NCBI RefSeq assembly: GCF_014635665.1
Contig: NZ_BMDG01000001.1
Location: forward strand, 62,001 to 126,000
DNA length: 64,000 nt
Reading direction: 5' to 3'
Origin: Isoptericola cucumis
GTDB taxonomy: Bacteria; Actinomycetota; Actinomycetes; Actinomycetales; Cellulomonadaceae
This document shows positions 16,579 to 24,810 of the stretch, piece after piece (within the stretch, counting starts at the first letter, position 1; each line of letters opens with the position of its first letter). Below the pieces are notes generated by a model, which saw only the letters and a program-made list of their open reading frames with translations, was not told the DNA's origin and ran no database searches. The position numbers and the translations under genes were made by a program.

Positions 16579-17076
16579 ATGACCGCCACGGCCCCCGCGA
16601 CCACCGCGACCGGCGCCGGCCCCTCCCCGCTGGGCTGGTCGCTGGCCGCGCTCCTGCGCGAGTGGAGCGCCGAGGTGACGGCCGCGTGCGTCGACGTGCC
16701 GCACGGCGGCCGCGGCTACGAGGTCCTCTCGGCCGTGACCCGCGAGGCGCCGCCCACCCAGGCCGCGCTCGCCGCCCGCCTCGGCATCGACCGCACCGTG
16801 ATGACCTATCTGCTCGACGAGCTCGTCGGGTGCGACCTCGTCGAACGCCGTCCCGACCCCGCCGACCGGCGCGCGCGCCGCATCGCGGTGACCGACCACG
16901 GCCGGGCCGTCCTCGCCGACCTGGACGCCCGGGTCCGTGCCGCCGAGGACCGGCTGCTCGCCGGGCTGGAGCCCGCCGAGCGCGACGCCCTGCGCCACCT
17001 GCTCGCCCGGGCGGCGACCGGCGCCGCCCCGCACGACGACCGCTGCGCCGTCGTCGCGCGGGTCGTGGAACCCTGA
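16579..17076 (+). CDS. MarR-family transcriptional regulator
   Basis: 165 residues. Winged helix-turn-helix with the recognition region PPTQAALAARLGIDRTVMTYLLDELVGCDLVERR at about residues 56-90, followed by the wing PADRRARRIAVTDHG and a C-terminal dimerisation helix. MarR dimers bind short palindromes and release them on binding phenolic or similar ligands. It is divergent from the LLM/FAD fusion gene and a perfect inverted repeat sits between them, so it very probably controls both genes. Confidence 0.9.
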   Translation: MTATAPATTATGAGPSPLGWSLAALLREWSAEVTAACVDVPHGGRGYEVLSAVTREAPPTQAALAARLGIDRTVMTYLLDELVGCDLVERRPDPADRRARRIAVTDHGRAVLADLDARVRAAEDRLLAGLEPAERDALRHLLARAATGAAPHDDRCAVVARVVEP

Positions 17077-17092
17077 GCCGCCGGCGCGGCTC
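17075..17092 (+). terminator. Hairpin at the end of the marR gene
   Basis: GAGCCGC (17075-17081) pairs with GCGGCTC (17086-17092) across a 4-base loop, overlapping the marR stop codon. The gene downstream is convergent, so termination here makes sense. No T-run. Confidence 0.45.
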
Positions 17093-17128
17093 ACCACCCG
17101 CGGCTCACCAACCCGCGGCTCACCACGG
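17086..17128. repeat. Three imperfect copies of a 14-15 bp unit
   Basis: GCGGCTCACCA starts at 17086, 17100 and 17115, the last copy overlapping the end of the SDR gene. Local slippage duplication at the 3' junction of two convergent genes. Confidence 0.7.
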
Positions 17129-17851
17129 CACCGGCCCCACGGCGTCGACGAACGTCCCGGACGGCGCCGAGCCGGACAGCGTCGCCGCCCGGTGCACCAC
17201 CTCGGCGGCGGCGTCCGCCGTCAGCGGCGCCTGCTCCCGGGCCATGGGCGCGAGATCCGTCTGCACGAACCCCGGGCACACGGACGTGACCTTGATGGGT
17301 GTGTCGGCGAGCGCCTTCGCGAGCGCCACCGTGAGCCCGTTGAGGGCGGCCTTGGACGACTGGTAGGCCGGCACCACCGTCGAGTAGTAGGGGGAGGCCG
17401 GGTCCTGCTGGTCGGCGAGCGACCCCATCCGCGACGAGACGTTGACGATCCGGCCCGCCGGGCTGCGGCGCAGCAGCGGGAGGAACGCCTCCGTCACCAC
17501 GACCGGACCGAGCACGTTCGTGTCGTAGGTGGCCCGGAACAGGCCGGCGTCCACCACCTCCGCCGGCCGGGCCGTGGCCTCCGGCAGCACCCCGGCGTTG
17601 TTCACCAGGACGTCGAGCCGCCCGAGCTGCTGGGCGACGACCGCCGCCGCGGCCCGGGCCTGCTCCGGGTCGGTGACGTCCAGCCGCACGCTGCTGGCCC
17701 GGCCTCCCTCGCTCCGCAGGAGGTCGGCTGCGGCCCGGCCGGCGTCGTCGCTACGGGCGGCGACCACCACGTGGATGCCGTCGCGGGCGAGCCGGCGGGC
17801 CACGGCGAGCCCGATCCCCCGGTTGGCGCCGGTGACGAGTGCGATCTTCAC
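17120..17851 (-). CDS. Short-chain dehydrogenase/reductase
   Basis: 243 residues, classical SDR length. TGANRGIG is the coenzyme-binding motif, VLVNNAG the structural motif; Ser in NVSSRMG and Tyr/Lys in AYQSSKAALNG make the catalytic triad. The carbonyl or alcohol substrate is unknown; sequence resembles the plant-type carbonyl reductase group (PGFVQTDLA). The GTG start at 17851 has GAGAGGA upstream and puts the cofactor motif at residue 8. A hairpin upstream separates it from the ABC operon, so it is probably transcribed on its own. Confidence 0.87.
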   Translation of the reverse strand: MKIALVTGANRGIGLAVARRLARDGIHVVVAARSDDAGRAAADLLRSEGGRASSVRLDVTDPEQARAAAAVVAQQLGRLDVLVNNAGVLPEATARPAEVVDAGLFRATYDTNVLGPVVVTEAFLPLLRRSPAGRIVNVSSRMGSLADQQDPASPYYSTVVPAYQSSKAALNGLTVALAKALADTPIKVTSVCPGFVQTDLAPMAREQAPLTADAAAEVVHRAATLSGSAPSGTFVDAVGPVPW

Positions 17852-17990
17852 TGCGAGTCCTCTCCGTCTGCGGGGTGCTGCGCGGGCCCCTGCGGAGCCG
17901 CCACCCCAGCATGGGCGCCCGGCCACGGTCGGCGCTGGCGGGAATCGGACGGCGCGTGGGCGGGCCGGGAACGCCGGCGCACACGCCGGA

Positions 17991-18019
17991 GGGCCGGAGC
18001 TCCTCTCGAGCTCCGGCCC
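17991..18019 (-). terminator. Terminator of the sugar ABC operon
   Basis: GGGCCGGAGCT (17991-18001) and AGCTCCGGCCC (18009-18019) form a perfect 11-bp stem with a 7-base loop, 30 bases past the stop codon of the solute-binding protein gene. No T-run, as is usual for high-GC actinobacteria. Confidence 0.65.
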
Positions 18020-18049
18020 CCCGGAACGCCTCTCGGCGGGGTGCGGCGG

Positions 18050-19372
18050 TCAGCCGCCGATCGCCGCCCCGACGCCCTTGAGGAAGGCGTCGGCGGCCTC
18101 GTCCGGCGTCAGGTTGCCGAAGAGCACCTCGGTGTTGATGCGGATCATGATGTCCTGCATCTCGCTCGAGCCCTGCGGCGGGACGGGCGGGTTGTCGACG
18201 ACGTCGGACTCGAGGCCCTCCATGAACTCGGCGACCTTCTGGTCGGCGGCCGTGAGCTCGGGCAGGATCGACTCGCGCACGGTCGTGTTGGAGGGCAGGC
18301 CACGGTCGGTGAGCTGCAGCGCCGCCACCTCGGGGTCGTTGAGCAGGAAGTCGACGAACTTGGCCGACTCCTCCGGGTGCTCCGTCGTCGCCGAGATCGA
18401 GTAGTACATCGCGGGCTTGAAGTACATGCCCGTCCGCTCGAACTGGGACTCGCCCGGCAGCCGCAGCAGCTCGAGCTCGCGGCCGGAGGCGTCGGACAGG
18501 GCGCCGAGCTGGTTCGACCACCACACGCCCATGGCGCCGGCGTTCGTCCCGAGCAGCGAGCCCTCGGGCCCGGCGTTCTGGTACTCGACCGACCGGGAGG
18601 CGTCGGGCTGCCCCTCGTTCGCCATCAGGTCGAGCGAGACCTGGAAGAACTCCGCGACGGTCTCCTTCGACAGGCCGAGCTCACCGTCCGGGGTGTAGAG
18701 CGTCTCGCCCTTCTGCCGGGCGAGGACGGCGAGGCCGGCCTCGTTGAAGCCGTAGTCCTGCGTGCCCCACACGCCGTCGCCGGCGCCCTTCGAGAGCTTG
18801 CCGGCAACGTCGACGTAGTCCTCCCACGTCCAGGTGGTGTCGTCCGGCATCTCGACGCCCGCGTCGGCGAAGATCTGCGGGTCGGCCACCATCGCGTACG
18901 CGTTGACGCCGGTGGCGACGCCGTAGAGCGTGTCGTCGATGGTGCCGGTGGCGAGGGTCTCGGCCGGGATCTCGGACGTGTCGACGCCGAGCTCGCCCAG
19001 GTCGGCGACGATGTCCTGGCTGGCGTACTCCGACAGGTACCGCTCCTCCTGGGTGATCACGTCCGGCGTGTCCCCGGCGGCCGTGGCGGTCGCGAGCTTG
19101 TCCCAGTACCCGTCCCAGTCGGTGAAGTCCGGGGTGACCGTGATGCCGGGGTTCTTCTCCTCGAACAGGTCGATGATCTCCTGCGTGGTCTGGTGGCGGT
19201 CGTCCGACCCCCACCAGGCGTAGCGGATCTCGACGTCGCCGTCGCCCCCGCCGTCGTCGTTCGGCATCGCCCCCGAATCGCCGGAGCAGGCCGAGAGGGC
19301 GAGCGCGCCGCTCGCCATGAGCGCGACCAGCGCGACGCCGCGTCGCGTGCGCCGGTGGATGGTGACTCGCAT
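18050..19372 (-). CDS. Sugar ABC transporter, solute-binding lipoprotein
   Basis: 440 residues. Signal peptide with basic start and lipobox LSAC (C29), so a membrane-anchored lipoprotein facing outward. The mature part is a family-1 solute-binding protein (IRYAWWGSDDRHQTTQEIIDLFEEKNPGI; tryptophan-rich TDWDGYWDKLATATAAGDTPDV; GNLTPDEAADAFLKG near the end), the type that binds mono- or oligosaccharides. Third gene of the operon after two permeases, 27 bases after the second. The substrate is not evident; the nearby Gfo/Idh dehydrogenases and DUF6807 fusion suggest a sugar processed by oxidation (inference). Confidence 0.9.
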   Translation of the reverse strand: MRVTIHRRTRRGVALVALMASGALALSACSGDSGAMPNDDGGGDGDVEIRYAWWGSDDRHQTTQEIIDLFEEKNPGITVTPDFTDWDGYWDKLATATAAGDTPDVITQEERYLSEYASQDIVADLGELGVDTSEIPAETLATGTIDDTLYGVATGVNAYAMVADPQIFADAGVEMPDDTTWTWEDYVDVAGKLSKGAGDGVWGTQDYGFNEAGLAVLARQKGETLYTPDGELGLSKETVAEFFQVSLDLMANEGQPDASRSVEYQNAGPEGSLLGTNAGAMGVWWSNQLGALSDASGRELELLRLPGESQFERTGMYFKPAMYYSISATTEHPEESAKFVDFLLNDPEVAALQLTDRGLPSNTTVRESILPELTAADQKVAEFMEGLESDVVDNPPVPPQGSSEMQDIMIRINTEVLFGNLTPDEAADAFLKGVGAAIGG

Positions 19373-19399
19373 GAGGTTCTCCTTCGAACTCGTTGAGCG

Positions 19400-20368
19400 C
19401 TACTTGATGCCGGTGGTGGCGATGCCCTTGACCAGGTACTTCTGGCCGAACAGGAAGACGAGGAACACCGGGATGAGGGAGACGATCGACATCGCGAACA
19501 GCGGGCCCCACGAGCTGTTGCTCGTGGCGTCCACGAAGGTGCGCAGCGCGATCGGCACGGTGTACATGTCGGGCTTGGTGAGGAAGATCAGCTGGCTGAA
19601 GAAGTCGTTCCAGGTCCAGATGAAGGTGAAGATCGCCGTCGTCGCGAGAGCCGGCAGCGACAGCGGCAGCATGATCCGCAGGAAGATGCGCCCGTGCCCG
19701 CAGCCGTCGAGCCGGGCGGCCTCGTCGAGCTCCTTCGGGATGCCGCGGAAGAACTGCACCATGAGGAAGATGAAGAACGCGTCGGTGGCCAGCAGCTTCG
19801 GCACGATGAGCGGCAGGAACGTGTTGATCCACGACAGCGACGAGAACAGGATGTACTGCGGCACGATGATCACGTGGATCGGCAGCATGATCGACATCAG
19901 CATCACCGCGAACCACAGGTTCCGGCCGCGGAACTTCAGGCGGGCGAACGCGTAGGCCGCCATCGAGCACGACACGAGGTTGCCGAGCACCGAGCCGAGC
20001 ACCACGATCGCCGAGTTGAGCAGGTAGTGGCCGAACGGGTCCAGCAGCGCGTTCCAGCCCTCGGTGTAGTTGCTGAAGTCCCACTCGGTGGGGATGAGGC
20101 CGGGCTCGCGGAAGATCAGCGCCGTCGGCTTGAACGAGCTCGCCAGCATCCACAGCAGCGGATACAGCATGACGAAGCCGAACACCACGAGAGCGACGTG
20201 CTTGCCGAGGCGCCGCAGGCGCGGGCCTGCCGGCCGACGGCGTGCCGGGGGGTCGGGGTAGGCGGCCGCGACCTCGGAGAGGCTCGGGGTGCCGCGGCCG
20301 GCGGCCCCGCTGGACGGGGCGGCAGGGGAGTCGGAGGGCGCCGCACGGCGCACGGGAGCGTCAGTCAT
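19400..20368 (-). CDS. Sugar ABC transporter permease, MalG type
   Basis: 322 residues. A 65-residue polar N-terminal extension rich in A, P and S precedes six predicted membrane helices beginning VALVVFGFVMLYPLLWMLASS. The EAA loop that docks the ATPase reads PKELDEAARLDGCGHGRIF. Start and upstream stop share an 8-base overlap (ATGACTGA), so translation is coupled to the first permease. The ATPase subunit is not encoded here and is presumably a shared MsiK-like protein. Confidence 0.9.
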   Translation of the reverse strand: MTDAPVRRAAPSDSPAAPSSGAAGRGTPSLSEVAAAYPDPPARRRPAGPRLRRLGKHVALVVFGFVMLYPLLWMLASSFKPTALIFREPGLIPTEWDFSNYTEGWNALLDPFGHYLLNSAIVVLGSVLGNLVSCSMAAYAFARLKFRGRNLWFAVMLMSIMLPIHVIIVPQYILFSSLSWINTFLPLIVPKLLATDAFFIFLMVQFFRGIPKELDEAARLDGCGHGRIFLRIMLPLSLPALATTAIFTFIWTWNDFFSQLIFLTKPDMYTVPIALRTFVDATSNSSWGPLFAMSIVSLIPVFLVFLFGQKYLVKGIATTGIK

Positions 20369-21284
20369 CGTAGAAGACCCAGTACTTGGAGGCGACGAAG
20401 TTCACCGCGGTCATGCCCGCGATGATGAGGAGCAGGAACCAGGCCATCGCCGACGCGTAGCCCATCTCGAAGGAGCCGAAGCCCTTCTCGTAGAGGTAGA
20501 GCGTGTAGAAGAGCGTCGAGTCGACGGGCCCGCCCGTGCCGCCCGAGACGATGTACGCCTGCGTGAACGTCTGGAAGGCTCCGATGAGCTGGAGCACGAG
20601 GTTGAAGAAGATGATCGGCGTGAGCAGCGGCACCGTGATGTTGCGGAACTGGCGCAGCCTGCCCGCGCCGTCGATCGCGGCCGCCTCGTAGTACATCGTC
20701 GGGACCTGGCGCAGACCCGCCAGGAAGATGACCATCGGGGCGCCGAACGTCCACACGTTGAGGACGATGAGCGTGCCGAGCGCGTAGTCCGGGTGCGAGA
20801 CCCAGCCCTGCCCCTCGATGCCGAAGAACGCGAGCACCTGGTTGATCAGGCCGTCGGCCCCGAACACCTGGCGCCAGAGGATGGCGATCGCGACGCTCGC
20901 GCCCAGCAGCGACGGCAGGTAGTAGATCGAGCGGTAGAACGCCAGGCCCTTGAGACCCTTGTCGAGGACCAGCGCCAGCCCCAGCGCCGCCACGAGCTGC
21001 AGCGGGACGGACACGATCACGTAGGTGAAGGTGACCTTGAGCGCCTGGAAGAAGCGCGGGTCGGAGAACATCGCCGTGTAGTTCTCGATGCCCACCCAGC
21101 CCGGTGCGCGCAGCAGGCTGTAGTCGGTGAACGACAGGTACAGCGACGCCAGCAGCGGGAACGCGGTGATCAGCACCAGCCCCACGAACCACGGCGCGAG
21201 GAACAGCGCCGCGGCCCTGCCGTCTCCCTTGCGGTGTTCGGTGGCGGCACGCCGCGTGCGTGCCACCTCGTGGATCACGGCCAT
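20361..21284 (-). CDS. Sugar ABC transporter permease, MalF type
   Basis: 307 residues with about six membrane helices (AALFLAPWFVGLVLITAFPLL first) and the EAA loop PTMYYEAAAIDGAGRLRQF. First gene of the importer operon. The start is uncertain: the ATG at 21284 is used here, but a consensus AGGAGG (21334-21329) instead serves a 15-codon mini-ORF (21322-21275) whose TGA overlaps an in-frame GTG at 21278, so translation may be coupled to that mini-ORF. A GTG at 21356 is a further option. Expression is likely controlled by paired operators in the shared promoter region. Confidence 0.9.
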   Translation of the reverse strand: MAVIHEVARTRRAATEHRKGDGRAAALFLAPWFVGLVLITAFPLLASLYLSFTDYSLLRAPGWVGIENYTAMFSDPRFFQALKVTFTYVIVSVPLQLVAALGLALVLDKGLKGLAFYRSIYYLPSLLGASVAIAILWRQVFGADGLINQVLAFFGIEGQGWVSHPDYALGTLIVLNVWTFGAPMVIFLAGLRQVPTMYYEAAAIDGAGRLRQFRNITVPLLTPIIFFNLVLQLIGAFQTFTQAYIVSGGTGGPVDSTLFYTLYLYEKGFGSFEMGYASAMAWFLLLIIAGMTAVNFVASKYWVFYDD

Positions 21285-21322
21285 GGGCGCACCCCGCCGT
21301 GCTGTCTCGCGGTAGGCGTCAT
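21275..21322 (-). CDS. Candidate 15-residue leader mini-ORF before the permease gene
   Basis: ATG at 21322 preceded by AGGAGG with a 6-base spacer, the best ribosome binding site in this promoter region. It reads MTPTARQHGGVRPWP and stops in GTGA, overlapping codon 3 (GTG) of the permease in another frame. No runs of a regulatory amino acid are seen, so a role in translational coupling is more likely than attenuation. Could be fortuitous. Confidence 0.35.
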   Translation of the reverse strand: MTPTARQHGGVRPWP

Positions 21323-21376
21323 CGCCTGCCTCCTGGATCGTCGTCGCCGTTGTCACGTCCTGGGCAGCACCGGCGT

Positions 21377-21388
21377 GAAACCGGTTGC
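21377..21388. promoter_or_regulatory. LacI-type operator 1 of the ABC/LacI divergent promoter
   Basis: GAAACCGGTTGC, centred on the perfect palindrome AACCGGTT with the CpG centre typical of LacI-family sites. It is an inverted copy of operator 2, with centres 34 bases apart. A possible minus-strand -10 (TACGGT, bases 21397-21402) lies just beside it. Confidence 0.7.
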
Positions 21389-21410
21389 TCGCTTGGACCG
21401 TACCACAGCA

Positions 21411-21422
21411 GCAACCGGTTTC
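21411..21422. promoter_or_regulatory. LacI-type operator 2 of the ABC/LacI divergent promoter
   Basis: GCAACCGGTTTC, the exact reverse complement of operator 1. A possible plus-strand -10 (TACCGT) follows at about 21430-21435, so a repressor bound here would block the regulator's own promoter as well. Confidence 0.7.
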
Positions 21423-21525
21423 CCATGGTGTACCGTCGCCTTGTGCGCACCGGAGCGCCGACAGCGCACCCGCGCGACGACGGGTCGTCCTGCACGACGG
21501 ACGCCCCCTGACGAAGGAGACCTGG

Positions 21526-23481
21526 ATGGCCGGGGTGAACGTGCGGCGGCCCGCCGCGACCATCGCCGACGTGGCAGCTGCCGCAGGCGTCTCGCGCGCC
21601 ACCGTGTCCCGGGTGATGAACGGGCGCACCACGGTGGACCCGACGATCGCCGCCCGGGTCCAGGAGGTCGCGATCGAGCTGAGCTACCGGCCCAGCAACG
21701 TGGCGCGCAGCCTGTCCATCGGGCGCACCACGACCGTCGCGCTCGTCGTCCCGGACCTGGCCAACCCCGTGTTCCAGGAGATCCTGCGCGGCGTGTCCGC
21801 GGCGGCGGCCGCCGACGGCTATCGCGTGCTGGTCGCCGACACCGCCGAGGACCCGTCGCAGGAGGCCGCCGTCGCGCGCGACGCGCGCCGCCGCTGCGAC
21901 GCCCTCGTCCTGGTCTCCCCCCGGATGCCCGCCGGCGAGCTCGACGCGCTGCTGCCCGACATCGAGCCGTCGGTGGTCATCAACCGCCGCGTGTCCCACC
22001 CGTCGACGCCGAGCCTCGTCGTCGACTACGACGACGCGACGGGCCAGCTCGTCGACCACCTGGTCGCGCTCGGGCACGAGCGGATCGCCTACCTCGCCGG
22101 CCCCCGGCTCGCCGCCACGAACGCGGCACGGCGCCGGGGGCTCGCCGCGGCCCGCGAACGCCACGCGGGGCTCGACGTCGTCGAGCTCGACACCGGCACC
22201 AGCCTCGCCGCCGGGCACGCCGCCGCGGACGCCGTCCTGGCCAGCCGGGTGACCGCCGTGATCGCGTTCAACGACCTCGTCGCGTTCGGCCTGCTCGCCG
22301 CCCTCAACGAGGCCGGCGTCGCGGTGCCGGGCGACATCTCGGTCACGGGGTACGACGACATCGACCTCGCGCGCTACGCGACGCCCGCCCTCACCACCGC
22401 GGCCGTGCCGCAGGACGAGCTCGGCCGGCACGCGTGGCGCGAGCTGCACGCCGTCATGGACGACGACGCCCACGCCGCGACGACCACCCTCTTCGGCGCA
22501 CGGCTGGAGGTGCGTGCCAGCACCGGCCCGGTCCCCCGTCGGATCGCGCGGGCGACGGTGCGCCAGGCACGGCCGGCCACCCAGGACGCGGGCCCCGCGC
22601 CCGAGCAGGGCCCGGCGTGGTCCGCCGAGGGCGGCGCCATGGTGCTGCACCGGTCGCTCGACCACGGCCCCCTGGCCCGCTACGAGGACGGGTCACGGCT
22701 GCCGGCCATCCACTCGCCGCGCCCGTACCTGCACCCCGTGCACTCCCTGGCGGGCGTGCCCCTGACCGACGCCGGGCCCGTCGACCACCGCCACCACTAC
22801 GGCCTGGGGGTCGCGGTGCCGGACGTCAACGGCACCAGCCACTGGGGCGGCCGCACGTTCGTGGCCGACGTCGGCCCCACCCTGCTGCCGAACCACGGGC
22901 GCCAGGTCAGCGCGGGCGCCGCCGTGGACCCGATGGCGCCGCACCTGCTCGTCGACACGATCGAGTGGCGCGACGAGCACGACCAGCCGCAGCTCGACGA
23001 GCGCCGCCGCATCGGCGCGCGCCTCCTCGACGACGGGTGGGTGCTCGAGTGGCGCACCACGCTGCACGCGACCCACGGTCCGCTGGAGATCCGCTCCCCC
23101 GCGACCAACGGGCGCCCCGGCGCCGGGTACGGCGGCGTGTTCTGGCGGCTGCCGAAGGCCCACGAGACGCAGGTCCTGTCCGCGGCCGGCCCGGGCGAGG
23201 ACGCCGCGCAGGGCAGCACCTCCCCGTGGGTCGCGTTCGTGCAGCGCCACCGCGACCGCGACGGCGAGCGCACGACGACCACGCTGCTCACCCAGACCTC
23301 CCCCGTGCGGCACTGGTTCCTGCGGGCGGCGGAGTACCCCGGCGCGTGCCCGGCGCTGGTCTGGGACGCGCCTCTCGTGGTGCCCGCCGGCGGGACCGCC
23401 GAGACGGGGGTCGTCGCCGCGCTGTTCGACCGGGCGCTCGGCCTCGACGAGGCGGCGGCGCTCGCGACGGGCCTGCGCTGA
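21526..23481 (+). CDS. LacI-family regulator fused to a DUF6807 (PmoA-like) domain
   Basis: 651 residues, nearly twice a normal LacI protein, in one uninterrupted frame. Residues 10-60 are the LacI helix-turn-helix (TIADVAAAAGVSRATVSRVM) with hinge; about 65-335 the periplasmic-binding-like sensor (VALVVPDLANPVFQEILRG; SVTGYDDIDLARYATPALTT). After a linker of about 35 residues, residues 372-651 match DUF6807, the family annotated as PmoA: RPYLHPVHSLAGVPL, then VDHRHHYGLGVAVPDVNG and HWGGRTF. The histidine-rich motif suggests a metal or sugar site; no activity is established. AAGGAGA precedes the ATG at 21526. An internal ATG at 22639 with GAGGGCGG upstream could yield a free DUF6807 domain. 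It probably regulates the divergent importer and itself through the two operators. Confidence 0.9.
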   Translation: MAGVNVRRPAATIADVAAAAGVSRATVSRVMNGRTTVDPTIAARVQEVAIELSYRPSNVARSLSIGRTTTVALVVPDLANPVFQEILRGVSAAAAADGYRVLVADTAEDPSQEAAVARDARRRCDALVLVSPRMPAGELDALLPDIEPSVVINRRVSHPSTPSLVVDYDDATGQLVDHLVALGHERIAYLAGPRLAATNAARRRGLAAARERHAGLDVVELDTGTSLAAGHAAADAVLASRVTAVIAFNDLVAFGLLAALNEAGVAVPGDISVTGYDDIDLARYATPALTTAAVPQDELGRHAWRELHAVMDDDAHAATTTLFGARLEVRASTGPVPRRIARATVRQARPATQDAGPAPEQGPAWSAEGGAMVLHRSLDHGPLARYEDGSRLPAIHSPRPYLHPVHSLAGVPLTDAGPVDHRHHYGLGVAVPDVNGTSHWGGRTFVADVGPTLLPNHGRQVSAGAAVDPMAPHLLVDTIEWRDEHDQPQLDERRRIGARLLDDGWVLEWRTTLHATHGPLEIRSPATNGRPGAGYGGVFWRLPKAHETQVLSAAGPGEDAAQGSTSPWVAFVQRHRDRDGERTTTTLLTQTSPVRHWFLRAAEYPGACPALVWDAPLVVPAGGTAETGVVAALFDRALGLDEAAALATGLR

Positions 23482-23510
23482 CGCCCAGGCGCCTCGTACC
23501 TCGCTCCCTC

Positions 23511-23540
23511 GACCCGGCCACGACCGACCCGGCCACGACC
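23511..23540. repeat. Tandem duplication of 15 bp
   Basis: GACCCGGCCACGACC at 23511-23525 is repeated directly at 23526-23540, in the 104-base gap between the LacI fusion gene and the dehydrogenase gene. Probably slippage; no function seen. Confidence 0.75.
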
Positions 23541-23585
23541 CTGCCAGGACCGCACCACGACCGCGCCCTCGACCCAAGGACGACG

Positions 23586-24758
23586 ATGACGACCACCGCC
23601 CCGAGCACCTCCCGCGCGACCCCCGGCCGGCCCCCGCGCATCGCCGTCGTGGGGGTGCACGGCCACGGCGCGTCGCACGTGCGCCGGGTGCTGGAGCTCC
23701 AGCGCGCCGGCGAGGCCGCGCTCGGCGCCGTCGTCGACCCGCGCGAGCCCGGCCCGGGTCACGACGCGCACGACGCCGCGCCCTGGTTCCCCACCCTCGG
23801 GGACCTCCTGTCGACGCCGGGGCACGAGGTCGACGTCGTCGTCCTGAGCACCCCGATCCCCACGCACCTGCCGCTCGCGCGCGCCGCCATGGAGGCGGGC
23901 CTGGACGTGCTGCTGGAGAAGCCGACCACCGCGTCCCTCGCCGAGCACGCCGAGCTGGTCGCCGTCGCCGAGCGCACCGGACGGCGGTGCCAGGTCGGCT
24001 TCCAGACGTTCGGCTCGCAGGCCGTGCCCGCCGCCGCCGCGATGGTGGCCGCCGGGGAGATCGGCGAGGTCGTCGGGCTCGGGGCCGTCGGCACCTGGGT
24101 GCGTGACGCCGCCTACTGGGCGCGCGCGCCCTGGGCCGGGCGCCGCCACCTCGACGGGCGGGACGTCGTCGACGGCGTCGTGACCAACCCGCTCGCCCAC
24201 GCCGTCGCGACGACCCTGCTCCTCGGCGGCGCGACCCGCACCGAGGACGTCGCCTGGGTGGACACCGACCTGTACCGCGCCCACCCCGTCGAGGCGGACG
24301 ACACGTCGTCCGTGCGGGTGGTGGGTGCGGACGGGCGACGGTACGGGTTCGGCCTCACGCTGTGCGCCCCCCGGCGATCGCCCGCCCGCGTGCTGGTGCT
24401 CGGCACGCGCGGCGAGCTCGAGTACTTCTACGAGGACGACCGGCTGCGGCTGCGGTCCGGGCGCGTGACGGTCGAGAAGACGTACGGCCGCACGTCGCTC
24501 CTGGACGACCTGCTCGCCGCTCGCACGGACCCGCGCCGCGAGCTCGCGTGCGACGTGCGCGCCACCGGCGCCTTCATGCGCGTCCTCGAGGCCGTGCGCA
24601 CCGCGCCCGACCCGACCCCCGTCCCCGAGGACCGGTTCGAGTGGCGCGGCGACGGCGACGGGCGGCACGCCGTCGTCCACGACGTCGAGCGGTGGTGCGA
24701 GCAGGCGGCTCGCACGCAGCAGACGTTCGCGGAGCTCGGCGCCCCCTGGACCGCCTGA
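23586..24758 (+). CDS. Gfo/Idh/MocA-family oxidoreductase
   Basis: 390 residues. N-terminal Rossmann domain (RIAVVGVHGHGASHVRR) and the family signature EKPTTASLAEHAELV, whose lysine takes part in catalysis; GfoIdh_C-like domain from about residue 140. NAD(P)-dependent oxidation of a sugar or cyclitol hydroxyl is expected. The nucleotide loop GVHGHG differs from the usual GxGxxG in its first turn. ATG at 23586 with AAGGA upstream; 104 bases after the LacI-DUF6807 gene on the same strand, so likely the same operon. DUF6807 proteins and Gfo/Idh enzymes are often neighbours, which supports a joint sugar-oxidation role. Confidence 0.88.
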   Translation: MTTTAPSTSRATPGRPPRIAVVGVHGHGASHVRRVLELQRAGEAALGAVVDPREPGPGHDAHDAAPWFPTLGDLLSTPGHEVDVVVLSTPIPTHLPLARAAMEAGLDVLLEKPTTASLAEHAELVAVAERTGRRCQVGFQTFGSQAVPAAAAMVAAGEIGEVVGLGAVGTWVRDAAYWARAPWAGRRHLDGRDVVDGVVTNPLAHAVATTLLLGGATRTEDVAWVDTDLYRAHPVEADDTSSVRVVGADGRRYGFGLTLCAPRRSPARVLVLGTRGELEYFYEDDRLRLRSGRVTVEKTYGRTSLLDDLLAARTDPRRELACDVRATGAFMRVLEAVRTAPDPTPVPEDRFEWRGDGDGRHAVVHDVERWCEQAARTQQTFAELGAPWTA

Positions 24759-24760
24759 GT

Positions 24761-24799
24761 CCGGCCTCGGCGGGGTCGTGCCGACCCCGCCGAGGTCGG
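24761..24799. terminator. Long bidirectional hairpin between convergent dehydrogenase genes
   Basis: A perfect 14-bp stem (left arm 24765-24778, right arm 24782-24795, loop TGC) that extends to 18 pairs with one G-U pair. It fills the 52-base space between two convergent genes and can act in both directions. Confidence 0.7.
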
Positions 24800-24810
24800 T
24801 CGGACGACGT

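Noticed and set aside
20289-24758. A 1,489-codon open frame on the plus strand across the ABC operon and the LacI gene
   Set aside because: Only the C-terminal 390 codons match a protein family (Gfo/Idh); upstream it is antisense or out-of-frame sequence with very high Arg/His/Asp content and no domain.
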